Positions 7,650 to 15,888 of a stretch of DNA of 64,000 nt are shown one piece after another. The notes beneath the pieces are model-generated. The model was not told the DNA's origin. It made no database searches and saw nothing but the letters and a program-made list of their open reading frames with translations. Numbering within the stretch: position 1 is the stretch's first letter; each line of letters begins with the position of its first letter. Origin of the DNA: Actinophytocola sp. Its GTDB lineage: Bacteria > Actinomycetota > Actinomycetes > Mycobacteriales > Pseudonocardiaceae. The stretch is from positions 1 through 64,000 of the forward strand of contig WHUB01000014.1 of the NCBI GenBank assembly GCA_009377395.1. The letters run 5' to 3'. A program made the position numbers and the translations under genes.

Positions 7650-9098
7650 TCACAGCGCTGCGGCGGCGTGGCGCCCGGCTCGTCTGCCGAAGAACGAACC
7701 CTCGCCGAGCTGAAGACCGGAGCAGTAGCCCTGCCCGTCCTGGGCGATGCTGGACGCGCACGCGCCCGCCGCGTAGAGGCCCGTGATGACCGAGCCGTCG
7801 GCGCGGCGCACCTGGCCGTCGACGGTGGTGCTCATCCCGCCGAGGGTGAACCCGGCGTAGAGCGCCTTGCCGAGGCTCAGGTCGTAGACCGCCCACGGGC
7901 CGGAATCCTGCGGCGCCAGCCAGTCGGGGTGCTTGTGGAAGTCGGGATCCTCGCCGCGCGCGGCGTGCTCGTTGTACCGCGTCAACGTCGCCACCAGCGC
8001 GCCACCTGGCAGGCCGAGCCCGGCCTCCATCTCCTCGACCGTCTCCCAGCCGTCGAGGAACGGCACCAGCGACATCGACGGATGGTCGGCGTGCTCGCTG
8101 TCGACGATCAGGTACGCCGTGGCGTCCGGCTGGTGCGTCACGTGGTACGAGGTGCGCGCGTGGTAGCTGTCCTCGGCCACGAACCGGCGCCCGTCCTTGT
8201 TGACGATCAGGCCGGTGACCAGCACGGACGGCGGGTAGAACGGGGCGGTGATGAACGGCTCCGCCATGTTCCGCAGCTCGGCGCCGACCGACATGCCGAG
8301 CCGGATGCCGAGGCCGTCGTCGTAGGTCGAGCCGAGGGTGAACAGCTTCGAGCCGAGCGCGGGCGTGTGCTCGGCGACCATGTCGGGATTCATCACGAAC
8401 CCACCGGCGGCGATCACCACCGCCGAGGCGCGCACCACCCCGGTGTCCTGAAAGGACCGCCAGCCGACGCCGGCGATGTCACCGCCGGGTGACGTGACTA
8501 GGTTGGTGGCACCGGTCTCATAGCGGACGTCGACACCCGCCTCCGCCACCCGCTCGGTCAGCAGGTCCATCACCAGCTTCGCGCCGTCGGTGTCGCCGGG
8601 CACCGGCACCTTGTGGCCGCGCGGCGCGGGCGTCGCCTCGGTGCGGTACGGCCAGACCTTCTCGTTGCCGGTGAACATCAGGCCCTCGGTGCCTGGCTGG
8701 ATGACGGCCTTCTCGGGGTAGTGCGACCGTTCGAACTCGAAGCCGAGCGCCTCGAGCCAGTCGAAGTGCTCGACCGAGCCCTCACAGTAGGCGCGGATCT
8801 TCTCGTGGTCGGGGTCGAGCGAGTTGGCGACCAGGTACCGGTACATCTCCTCCGGCGAGTCGTCGTGCCCGGTCGCCTTCTGCACCGCCGTCCCGCCGCC
8901 GAGGTAGAAGTGACCGCCCGCCAGGCAGGTGGTGCCGCCCGCGACCGCCGCGCGTTCCAGCACCAGCACTCGCGCCCCCGCACGTGCCGCCTCCAGCGCG
9001 GCACACCCGCCCGCCATGCCGAAACCGACGACGACCACGTCGTACGACTCGGCGTCCGGCGGCAGCACCGACTCGTCGAGCACCTCAGGCACCGTCAT
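7650..9098 (-). CDS. FAD-dependent oxidoreductase, fumarate reductase / 3-ketosteroid dehydrogenase family
   Basis: A 482-residue flavoprotein. VVVVGFGMAGGCAALEAARAGARVLVLE (about residues 21-48) is the dinucleotide-binding fold, followed by GGTTCLAGGHFYLGGGT. The C-terminal GLYAAGACASSIAQDGQGYCSGLQLGEGSFFGRRAG closes the FAD site, as in KstD-type and fumarate-reductase-type dehydrogenases. The protein is shorter than typical KstD (about 510-560). It is the last gene of a three-gene operon with an F420-dependent LLM oxidoreductase (4-bp ATGA overlap) and a Ddn-like reductase. The operon promoter carries a KstR-like palindrome, so a steroid or other polycyclic substrate is plausible. The substrate is inference. 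Confidence 0.82.
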   Translation of the reverse strand: MTVPEVLDESVLPPDAESYDVVVVGFGMAGGCAALEAARAGARVLVLERAAVAGGTTCLAGGHFYLGGGTAVQKATGHDDSPEEMYRYLVANSLDPDHEKIRAYCEGSVEHFDWLEALGFEFERSHYPEKAVIQPGTEGLMFTGNEKVWPYRTEATPAPRGHKVPVPGDTDGAKLVMDLLTERVAEAGVDVRYETGATNLVTSPGGDIAGVGWRSFQDTGVVRASAVVIAAGGFVMNPDMVAEHTPALGSKLFTLGSTYDDGLGIRLGMSVGAELRNMAEPFITAPFYPPSVLVTGLIVNKDGRRFVAEDSYHARTSYHVTHQPDATAYLIVDSEHADHPSMSLVPFLDGWETVEEMEAGLGLPGGALVATLTRYNEHAARGEDPDFHKHPDWLAPQDSGPWAVYDLSLGKALYAGFTLGGMSTTVDGQVRRADGSVITGLYAAGACASSIAQDGQGYCSGLQLGEGSFFGRRAGRHAAAAL

Positions 9099-9949
9099 CG
9101 GCCACTCCCTTGTAGACGCCCGGCCAGTCGGTCCAAGTAGGACACAACCTCGGCCTCGGACCTGTCGGGGACGCCCCAGATCAGCTCATCCACGCCGTGT
9201 TCGTGCCAGGCGGCGAGCTGCTCGGGCGACCGCTTGGCCGCGACCAGGATGTGCACCTGGGGTCGCCCCGATCGTCCCGCCGTCGCCCACGTCTCGCGCA
9301 GCGCCGCGATCTTGCCGGTGATGTCCTGCTCCGTCGGCGTGGTCATCCAGCCGTCGGCGTGCCGGGCGATCCAGCCGAGCGTCTTGGGGCCGCCACCGGC
9401 GCCGATGATGAGCGGGATGTGCGGCTGTACCGGTTTCGGGTACGCCCAGGACGGTCCGAACGACACGTACTCGCCGGAGTAGGAGGCCTCCTCCTGCGTC
9501 CACAGTGCCCGCATCGCCTCGACGTACTCGCGTAGCACGGTGCGACGCCTGCCTGCGGGCACGTGGTGGTCGGCCAGCTCGTCGGTATTCCAGCCGAACC
9601 CGGCGCCCAGCGTGACCCTGCCGCCGGAGAGGTGGTCGAGCGTGGCGATGGACTTGGCCAGCGTGATCGGATCGGACTCCACCGGCAGCGCGACGGCGGT
9701 GGCGAGCCGGATGCGGCTGGTCACCGCCGCCGCGGTCGCCAGCGACACCCATGGGTCGAGGGTGCGCAGGTAGCGGTCGTCCGGGAGTGTTTCGTCGCCG
9801 GTACCGGGGTGGGCGGCCTCGCGCTTGACCGGGATGTGAGTGTGCTCGGGCACGTAGATCGTGTCGAAGCCGCGCTCCTCGGCGGCAGCGGCCAGTGCGG
9901 CCGGGGTGATGCCCCGGTCGGAGGTGAACAGCACGACGCCGTGACGCAT
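9095..9949 (-). CDS. F420-dependent LLM-class oxidoreductase
   Basis: A 284-residue luciferase-like (beta/alpha)8 protein. FDTIYVPEHTHIPV, the RIRLATAVALPVESDP strand and SGGRVTLGAGFGWNTDEL are the standard LLM markers; the last is typical of F420-dependent members of the TIGR03619 type. The ATG at 9949 starts 4 bp after the upstream Ddn-like gene stops. A TTG start 11 codons earlier is possible, but would overlap that gene and has no ribosome site. The gene ends in an ATGA overlap with the FAD dehydrogenase gene, so the three products are made together. The family uses reduced F420 from F420-dependent dehydrogenases; the substrate is unknown. Confidence 0.85.
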   Translation of the reverse strand: MRHGVVLFTSDRGITPAALAAAAEERGFDTIYVPEHTHIPVKREAAHPGTGDETLPDDRYLRTLDPWVSLATAAAVTSRIRLATAVALPVESDPITLAKSIATLDHLSGGRVTLGAGFGWNTDELADHHVPAGRRRTVLREYVEAMRALWTQEEASYSGEYVSFGPSWAYPKPVQPHIPLIIGAGGGPKTLGWIARHADGWMTTPTEQDITGKIAALRETWATAGRSGRPQVHILVAAKRSPEQLAAWHEHGVDELIWGVPDRSEAEVVSYLDRLAGRLQGSGR

Positions 9950-9953
9950 GGCG

Positions 9954-10442
9954 CTAGCCGGTTCGGGGTTCGAGGACGACAACGGGAATCTCGCGCTCGG
10001 TCCATGACTGGTAGCTGGCGAAGTCGGCGTACAGCGCGACCAGCCGCGGCCACAGCGTCTCCCGCTCTCGCCGGGTCGCGGTGCGGGCGCGCACCGACCG
10101 CAGCTCGGCCTTGATCCGCACCTGGGTGTCGGGATCGGCGCACAGGTTGCGGTACCACTGTGGATGGTGCGGCAGCCCGCCCTGGGAGGCGACGACCACG
10201 ATGTTCTCGCCGTCCGGCAGGTACAGCAGCGGGACCGTGTGGATGGTGCCGGAGGTGCGGCCCCGGTGGTCGAGCAGCAGCAGGTCGACGGGCTTGCGGA
10301 ACGCGGCGCCGATGCGCCACCGGCTGCCGACGCGGCCGTTGGTGCGCCGGTAGACCCAGGCCTGCGCTCGGCTCATGTACTTGATGATCGTCGGCACGAT
10401 CGGCGAGTCGAGCCCCTTGGGACGTGGCTTGATGTCGGCCAT
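9954..10442 (-). CDS. Ddn-like F420-dependent nitroreductase/quinone reductase family protein
   Basis: A 162-residue split-barrel protein. TNGRVGSRWRIGAAFRKPVDLLLLDHRGRTSGTIHTVPLLYLPDGENIVVVASQGG and HHPQWYRNLCADPDTQVRI mark the deazaflavin-dependent nitroreductase family. It is first in the operon with the LLM and FAD enzymes. The minus-strand -10-like box TATATT (10451-10456) ends 8 nt before the ATG and no Shine-Dalgarno is present, so a leaderless transcript is likely. The palindrome at 10455-10468 overlaps that box, which is the right geometry for repression. F420 use is family knowledge; the physiological substrate is unknown. Confidence 0.87.
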   Translation of the reverse strand: MADIKPRPKGLDSPIVPTIIKYMSRAQAWVYRRTNGRVGSRWRIGAAFRKPVDLLLLDHRGRTSGTIHTVPLLYLPDGENIVVVASQGGLPHHPQWYRNLCADPDTQVRIKAELRSVRARTATRRERETLWPRLVALYADFASYQSWTEREIPVVVLEPRTG

Positions 10443-10450
10443 GGTCACCG

Positions 10451-10468
10451 AATATAGAACATGTTCTA
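10451..10468 (-). promoter_or_regulatory. KstR-like operator overlapping a leaderless promoter
   Basis: TAGAACATGTTCTA (10455-10468) is a perfect 14-bp palindrome and fits the mycobacterial/rhodococcal KstR consensus TnnAACnnGTTnnA at every fixed position. On the minus strand it abuts TATATT, a -10 box placed 8 nt before the ATG of the Ddn-like gene. On the plus strand it lies 32 bp before the methyltransferase ATG, so one bound regulator could control both directions. The inner 12 bases recur exactly at 14972-14983. Confidence 0.72.
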
Positions 10469-10469
10469 A

Positions 10470-11159
<690 letters not shown>

Positions 11160-11160
<1 letters not shown>

Positions 11161-11474
11161 TGGCTGACCGTGTGCATGACGAGCACATCAGCATCCGCGA
11201 GCTCCAGCGCAACGCGGCGGATGTCTTCGACCGTGCGCGCCAGGGACAGACGTTCATCGTGACGAGGCGTGGCGAGACGGTAGGCCGGATCATGCCGCCC
11301 GACCCGGACGAGGAAGCCGTCGAGCAGGCCATCGCGAATGGTGTCCTGGACGCCGCCGTCTTGGACAAGTTGCCGACCACGGCAGAACTGCCGCGCATGC
11401 GGGAACCATCCCCGCCAGGAACTCGACCGGGCTCCGATGCGATCGTCAGCCTGCGCGAGGACGAACAGAGGTGA
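11160..11474 (+). CDS. Phd/YefM-family antitoxin
   Basis: A 104-residue protein with the typical N-terminal DNA-binding and dimerisation module HISIRELQRNAADVFDRARQGQTFIVTRRGETVGRIMP (about residues 9-45). A disordered, Pro- and charge-rich tail follows that would wrap the toxin. ATG at 11160. The stop overlaps the GTG of the PIN toxin gene in a GTGA junction, so the two are translationally coupled. The module sits on a 780-bp unit between direct repeats and between two convergent genes that look to belong together, which suggests recent insertion. Confidence 0.88.
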
Positions 11475-11878
11475 AGTTCGTCTACCTCGACAGCTGCGCG
11501 GCGATCAAGCTGTTCAAAGACGAGGTCGAGTCCGATGCGCTCGAGGACTGGCTGGTCGAGCAGGTTCCGGCAAGGCAGGTCACGAGCTATCTGTCTCGTA
11601 CCGAACTGCCGCGCGGGTTGCACGCCGTCGAAGCGGATGTCCAGACACACGAGCGTGCCCGCCATTGGCTACAGCGGTGCGCTCATGTCGCCCTGCCTGC
11701 ATCGGTGTTCGAGCAGGCCGGGTCGCTGTCTCCCGGTACGCGACTGCGCTCGCTGGATGCGATCCATGTCGCGGCCGCGCTGAGTCTTGGCGCCGCGCTG
11801 GCCAGTTTCGTCTCATACGACAAGCGGCTGCTCGCAGTGGCGAGCGAGCACGGCCTGCCCGTCGTGTCGCCGTCCTGA
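11471..11878 (+). CDS. vapC: PIN-domain toxin of a type II toxin-antitoxin pair
   Basis: A 135-residue PIN ribonuclease. The acidic active site can be followed: D7 in FVYLDSCAAIKLF, a glutamate in SRTELPRG near residue 46, the aspartate in LDAIHVAAAL near 97, and SYDKRL near 115. Length and order match VapC toxins, which cut tRNA or rRNA in this family. It starts with GTG in the 4-bp overlap with the antitoxin. Four bp after its stop begins the right copy of the 24-bp direct repeat. Confidence 0.88.
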   Translation: MKFVYLDSCAAIKLFKDEVESDALEDWLVEQVPARQVTSYLSRTELPRGLHAVEADVQTHERARHWLQRCAHVALPASVFEQAGSLSPGTRLRSLDAIHVAAALSLGAALASFVSYDKRLLAVASEHGLPVVSPS

Positions 11879-11881
11879 CGC

Positions 11882-11905
11882 GCTCCACCGCGTCAGCGGT
11901 CGGCC
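11882..11905 (+). repeat. Right 24-bp direct repeat flanking the toxin-antitoxin cassette
   Basis: Twenty-three of 24 bases match 11102-11125. The copy contains the stop codon of the cyclase-like gene on the minus strand. Read in the methyltransferase frame, this copy continues to an in-frame TGA a few codons later (about 11931), which is what the methyltransferase gene end may have looked like before insertion. Confidence 0.85.
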
Positions 11906-12993
11906 CGGCTCGCCAGCCGCGTGACGGCGGGGTCGCAGCCGCACGCGTGCGGATCGACCGCGAATCCGGTCGGCAGCCGCTCGCCCCGGAAGATGCCGTT
12001 GCCCGGCGTCCGGCGGGACAGCGCGTCGGCGGCGAGCACCACCGCGGCGGCGGTCCAGGTGGTCCGCTCCTCCGGCCACCGCTTGCCGTCGGCATACACC
12101 AGCCCGGTCCAGTAGGAGCCGTCGTCCTCGCGCAGGTGCTGCATCGCGGCGAACAGCTCCCGCGCCCGCTCGCGCTCGCCCAGCGCGTCGAGCGCCATCA
12201 CCAGCTCACAGGTCTCGGCGCCGGTCACCCACGGATGGTCGTCCACGCAACGGGCGCCGAGCCCGGTCACGACGAACTCCCGCCAGCGCCGCGCGATCCG
12301 TTCCCGCCCGGCCTCGCCACGGACCGCACCGCCGAGCACCGGGTAGTACCAGTCCATCGAGTACCGCGTCTTCGCCGCGAACGCCCCCGGGTGCTCGCGG
12401 AGCACGTGGGCGAGCTGGCCGAGCGCGATCTCCCATTCCGGCTGCGGCTCGTCGAGCCGGTCGGCCAGCGCGAGACCGCAGCGCAGGCTGTGGTGGATGC
12501 TGGCGCAGCCGGACAGCAACGCCTCCCAGCACACCTCGCCGCCCGCGCCCTTCGCCCAGCCGATCTCGCCCCGCGCCGTCTGCAGCTCCAGCACGAAGTC
12601 GAGCGCCCGGCGCACCGTCGGCCACATCCGCACAGCGAATCCGTGGTCGCCGGTGATGCTGACGTGGTGCCACACGCCGACCGCAAGGTAGGCACAGAAG
12701 TTGGTATCGGCCCCGGCGTCGACAACCTGACCACGCTCGATCTTCAACGGCCAGGACCCATCGGGGCGCTGGGTGCGCCGCGACCAGTCGTACGCCGCCT
12801 CGGCCTCGGCGACCAGCCCGGCCGCCGACAGCGCCATCGCCGACTCGACGTGGTCCCACGGATCGACGTGCCCGCCCGCGAACCACGGCACCGCCCCGGA
12901 CGGCTCCTGGACCGCCGCGACGGCGCGGGCGCTGCGCTCGACGTCCTCGGCCGACAGCACCCCCGCCACGGCCGGGACCTCGTGGCTAGCCAA
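11893..12993 (-). CDS. Prenyltransferase/squalene-cyclase-like (alpha/alpha)-barrel protein
   Basis: A 366-residue protein rich in helix pairs of the type seen in squalene cyclase and prenyltransferase repeats: AVAAVQEPSGAVPWF, WDHVESAMAL, YDWSRRTQRPDGSWPL, TNFCAYLAVGVWHHV, LELQTARGEIGWA, WVTGAETCELVMALDAL and LREDDGSYWTGLVY. The DxDD cyclase motif is not apparent, so it may be an (alpha/alpha)6 barrel acting on sugars or lipids rather than a cyclase. It overlaps the methyltransferase gene upstream by 8 bp and ends an operon glycosyltransferase - methyltransferase - this gene. Function unknown; homologues are usually annotated prenyltransferase. Confidence 0.65.
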   Translation of the reverse strand: MASHEVPAVAGVLSAEDVERSARAVAAVQEPSGAVPWFAGGHVDPWDHVESAMALSAAGLVAEAEAAYDWSRRTQRPDGSWPLKIERGQVVDAGADTNFCAYLAVGVWHHVSITGDHGFAVRMWPTVRRALDFVLELQTARGEIGWAKGAGGEVCWEALLSGCASIHHSLRCGLALADRLDEPQPEWEIALGQLAHVLREHPGAFAAKTRYSMDWYYPVLGGAVRGEAGRERIARRWREFVVTGLGARCVDDHPWVTGAETCELVMALDALGERERARELFAAMQHLREDDGSYWTGLVYADGKRWPEERTTWTAAAVVLAADALSRRTPGNGIFRGERLPTGFAVDPHACGCDPAVTRLASRADR

Positions 12994-13711
12994 CCGCGAC
13001 CTCCGGCTTGTCGAGGTACACCGCGACGCTCTTGCCGATGACCGGGTTGAGCAGCCGCTCGGCGGTGCGGGTCAGCCACGGCCCGCGCATCATGTCCCAC
13101 ACCAGCAGCCGGTGATACGCCCTGGTCACGGGGTGGTCGTCCCGGTCGACGCCGACCGCGCACTTCAGCCACCAGTACGGCGCGTGCAGCGCGTGGGCGT
13201 GGTCGCGGTGCAGCGGTCGCAGCCCGGCGGCGCGCAGCCGGTCGGTGAGCTGGCCAGCGCGGTAGATGCGCACGTGCCCGCCCTCGACCTCGTGGTAGGC
13301 GTCCGAGAGCGCCCAGCAGATCCGCTCCGGCAGCCACCGGGGCACCGTGACGGCGACCGTGCCGCCCGGCTTGACCACCCGGGCCAGTTCCCACATCGCC
13401 TTCTCGTCCTCGACGATGTGCTCCAGCACCTCGGAGGCGATGACGCAGTCGAAGGACTCGTCGGGAAACGGCAGGTTGAGCGCGTCCCCGGCCACCGTCC
13501 TCGCCGACGCCTCGGCAGGCGCCTCCCCCGCCTCGGCCATCCCGGCGAACATGGCGGCGACGTTGTCCAGCTCGGCGGCGTCCTGGTCGAACGCGACCAC
13601 ATCGGCGCCCCGGCGGTAGGCCTCGAACGCATGCCTGCCGCCGCCGCATCCGACGTCGATCACCGATCGTCCCGGCCCGACACCGAGCCGATCGAAGTCA
13701 ACGGTCAGCAT
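12986..13711 (-). CDS. Class I SAM-dependent methyltransferase (Methyltransf_11 type)
   Basis: A 241-residue enzyme. VIDVGCGGGRHAFEAYRRGADVVAFDQD (about residues 15-42) contains motif I and the acidic motif II end. DALNLPFPDESFDCVIASEVLEHI and ELARVVKPGGTVAVTVPRWLP are the central strands of Ubi/COQ5-like methyltransferases. A C-terminal extension (ALHAPYWWLKCAVG, LLVWDMMRGPWLTRTAERLLNP) looks membrane- or lipid-associated. The start at 13711 is preceded by AGAAGGGAACGAC and overlaps the end of the glycosyltransferase gene by 14 bp; its own end overlaps the next gene by 8 bp. The acceptor is probably the product of the neighbouring glycosyltransferase. Confidence 0.83.
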   Translation of the reverse strand: MLTVDFDRLGVGPGRSVIDVGCGGGRHAFEAYRRGADVVAFDQDAAELDNVAAMFAGMAEAGEAPAEASARTVAGDALNLPFPDESFDCVIASEVLEHIVEDEKAMWELARVVKPGGTVAVTVPRWLPERICWALSDAYHEVEGGHVRIYRAGQLTDRLRAAGLRPLHRDHAHALHAPYWWLKCAVGVDRDDHPVTRAYHRLLVWDMMRGPWLTRTAERLLNPVIGKSVAVYLDKPEVAVG

Positions 13712-14948
13712 GTCGTTCCCTTCTCGTCCGTTCGATCGTCTCCGCGTAGCACTCGGCCGTCGCCGCCGCCACCGACGTCCAGCTGTAGCGACGCAACACC
13801 CGGCGCCTGCCCGCCTCACCCATCCGGACGCGCCGCGCTGGGTCGTCCAGCTGATCGGCGAGACCGCGCGCCAGCGCCTCGGTGTCTCCCGGCGGCACCA
13901 GGTCCGCGCACTCGCCGTCTTCGCCGACGACCTCGGGCAGCGCGCCCGCCCGGCTCACCACCAGCGGCGTGCCGCACGCCATGGCCTCGACGGTCGGCAG
14001 CGAGAACCCCTCGTACAGCGAGGGCACGCAGGCCACCTCGGCCGAGGCGAGCAGGGTGGACAGCTCGGCGTCGGAGACGCCGCTGACGGTGTGCACGACA
14101 TCGCCGATGGCGAGCTCGGAGATCATGCGTTCGGTCGGCCCGCCGGGCGTCAGCCGGGTGACGAGGGTCAGCTCGACGTCACGCTCGGTGCGCAGCTTGG
14201 CGACCGCTTCGAGTAGATGCCGCACGCCCTTCAGCGGCACGTCGGCGCTGGCGATGGCGACGATGCGTCCCGGCACGCGGGGGACGTCGGGCGGCCGGAA
14301 CACGCCGGTGTCGACCCCGAGCGGCACCACGCGGAGCTGCTCGCGCGGCACCGCGAAGTCGGCACTGATGTCGTCGGCGGAGCAGCCGGACACCGTGAGC
14401 AGCTCGGGCAGCCGCCGTGCCACGCGGGCCTGCATCCTGACGAAGCCGTACCAGCGGCGCAGCGTCAGCCGCCGCCAGCCGGTCGCGGCCGCCAGGTCGG
14501 TGACGCGATCCCGGGTGATCGGGTGGTGCACCGTGGCCAGCAGCGGGACGCCGGCGCGGCGCAACGACAGCAGGCCGTAACCGAGCGACTGGTTGTCGTG
14601 CACCACGTCGAACTCGGCCGCGCGGGCGCGCAGCAGCTTCGCGGCCCGGAGGCTGAACGTCAGCGGCTCGGGGAACCCGGCGGTCCACATCGTCGCCAGC
14701 TCGAGCAGGTCGGTCGCCCCGCGCAGCTCGCTCGGCCGGGGCGTCCGGAACGGGTCCGGCTGGCGGTACAGGTCGAGGCTCGGCACCGGAGTGAGCCGGA
14801 CCCGCTCGTCGAGCACCGGATACGGCTGACCGGAGAAGACCTCGACCTCGTGGCCGAGCTCGACGAGCCCGCGGCTGAGGTGCCGTACGTAGACACCCTG
14901 CCCACCGCAATGCGGCTCACTGCGATAGGACAGCAGCGCTACCCGCAC
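13698..14948 (-). CDS. Glycosyltransferase family 4 protein
   Basis: A 416-residue GT-B glycosyltransferase. The N-terminal acceptor domain starts MRVALLSYRSEPHCGGQGVYVRHL with the Gly-rich loop. The C-terminal nucleotide-sugar domain has VPLGVDTGVFRPP (208-220), a strand-lysine in ASADVPLKGVRHLLEA (near 240) and the retaining E-x7-E motif E313/E321 in YEGFSLPTVEAMACGTPLV. GTG start at 14948 preceded by GTGAGGTGATCC. It is first in the operon. The palindrome AGAACATGTTCT lies 24 bp upstream, linking it to the promoter region at 10455-10468. Confidence 0.88.
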   Translation of the reverse strand: MRVALLSYRSEPHCGGQGVYVRHLSRGLVELGHEVEVFSGQPYPVLDERVRLTPVPSLDLYRQPDPFRTPRPSELRGATDLLELATMWTAGFPEPLTFSLRAAKLLRARAAEFDVVHDNQSLGYGLLSLRRAGVPLLATVHHPITRDRVTDLAAATGWRRLTLRRWYGFVRMQARVARRLPELLTVSGCSADDISADFAVPREQLRVVPLGVDTGVFRPPDVPRVPGRIVAIASADVPLKGVRHLLEAVAKLRTERDVELTLVTRLTPGGPTERMISELAIGDVVHTVSGVSDAELSTLLASAEVACVPSLYEGFSLPTVEAMACGTPLVVSRAGALPEVVGEDGECADLVPPGDTEALARGLADQLDDPARRVRMGEAGRRRVLRRYSWTSVAAATAECYAETIERTRRERHADR

Positions 14949-14971
14949 GGATCACCTCACACTGGGAAACA

Positions 14972-14983
14972 AGAACATGTTCT
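14972..14983 (-). promoter_or_regulatory. Second copy of the AGAACATGTTCT operator
   Basis: A perfect 12-bp palindrome identical to the core at 10456-10467. It is 24 bp upstream of the glycosyltransferase start. The outer T and A of the KstR consensus are not conserved here (A and C instead). Chance recurrence of one exact 12-mer palindrome in just these two promoter regions of a GC-rich window is unlikely. Confidence 0.7.
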
Positions 14984-15081
14984 CGTTTGCGGAGTCTAGC
15001 ACGGCACCTGGCCCGCACCCGCCTGCACCGCACGAACTCGGACATGGATGATGTGGCCTGTAGCAGGGCCCCGACGAGAGA

Positions 15082-15888
15082 ATGCACATGCCTCAAATCG
15101 CCAAGACGGATCGGCTGGAACGGTACGAGTCACGGACGACCTGGATGCTGTTCGCACTGGCCGTTCTGTTCCTCATCGCCTACGCCATACCGATCATCTG
15201 GCCAGACTTGCCCGGTTGGGTCGGCCTGCTGGTGCGAAAGACGACCCTCGTCATCTGGCTGGCGTTCGCGCTTGACCTCGCGATCCGCGCCATATTGTCC
15301 GGGCAGTTCTTCCGCTACCTGATCCGCCATCCGATCGACCTGGTCGTGGTGGCGATCCCCGCCCTTCGTCCACTGCGGATTCTGCGCGTGTTCGCGACCG
15401 CGCACATCCTGCTGCAGCGGACCGGCCGACTGTCGATTATGAACACGCTGCCCGCGATCGTCACCGCGACGACGCTGCTCCTCTTCATGGGGGCGCTGGC
15501 CGTGCTCGACGCCGAACGCGACGCTCCCAACGCGGAGATCACAAACTTCGGCGACGCGCTGTGGTGGAGCACGGTCACGGTGACCACGGTCGGCTACGGC
15601 GACCTCGTGCCGGTCACGGCGGTCGGCCGGAGCGTCACCGCGGCGCTCATGCTGGTCGGCATCTCCCTCATCGGTGCGGTCACCGCGAGCGTGTCGGCGT
15701 GGTTCACCTCGAACACCGGCTCCTCGAACTCGGACGACTCCGAGGAGTCCTGGCACGAGAACACGGGCATCGACCAGCGGCTCGGCGCGCTCGAAGACCA
15801 GATCAACGACATCCACCGCGTGCTGGTGAGCGGGGACTCGAAAACCGAACGATCGGATGCCGACGCCCGCCACGCCCGGCAGTACTAA
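15082..15888 (+). CDS. Potassium channel with S4-like arginine helix
   Basis: A 268-residue membrane protein. The selectivity filter TTVGYGD is at 168-174, flanked by a pore helix (ALWWSTVTV) and an outer and an inner helix (about 122-142 and 181-207). Before the pore are two hydrophobic spans (about 21-41 and 54-72) and RPLRILRVF (96-104), three arginines every third residue, as in a voltage-sensor S4. The C-terminus from 225 on is a charged helix that may be a coiled coil. The layout suggests a short Kv-like six-helix channel rather than a two-helix one. A second ATG at 15088 fits the GAGAG ribosome site slightly better. It overlaps the convergent ROK gene by 4 bp. Confidence 0.85.
   Translation: MHMPQIAKTDRLERYESRTTWMLFALAVLFLIAYAIPIIWPDLPGWVGLLVRKTTLVIWLAFALDLAIRAILSGQFFRYLIRHPIDLVVVAIPALRPLRILRVFATAHILLQRTGRLSIMNTLPAIVTATTLLLFMGALAVLDAERDAPNAEITNFGDALWWSTVTVTTVGYGDLVPVTAVGRSVTAALMLVGISLIGAVTASVSAWFTSNTGSSNSDDSEESWHENTGIDQRLGALEDQINDIHRVLVSGDSKTERSDADARHARQY

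Noticed and set aside
9949-9982. Upstream TTG start for the LLM oxidoreductase
   Set aside because: It would overlap the Ddn-like gene, has no ribosome site and adds residues not expected for the family; the ATG at 9949 fits better.
14972-14983. LexA/SOS box interpretation of AGAACATGTTCT
   Set aside because: Actinobacterial SOS boxes have GAAC and GTTC separated by four bases; here the gap is two.
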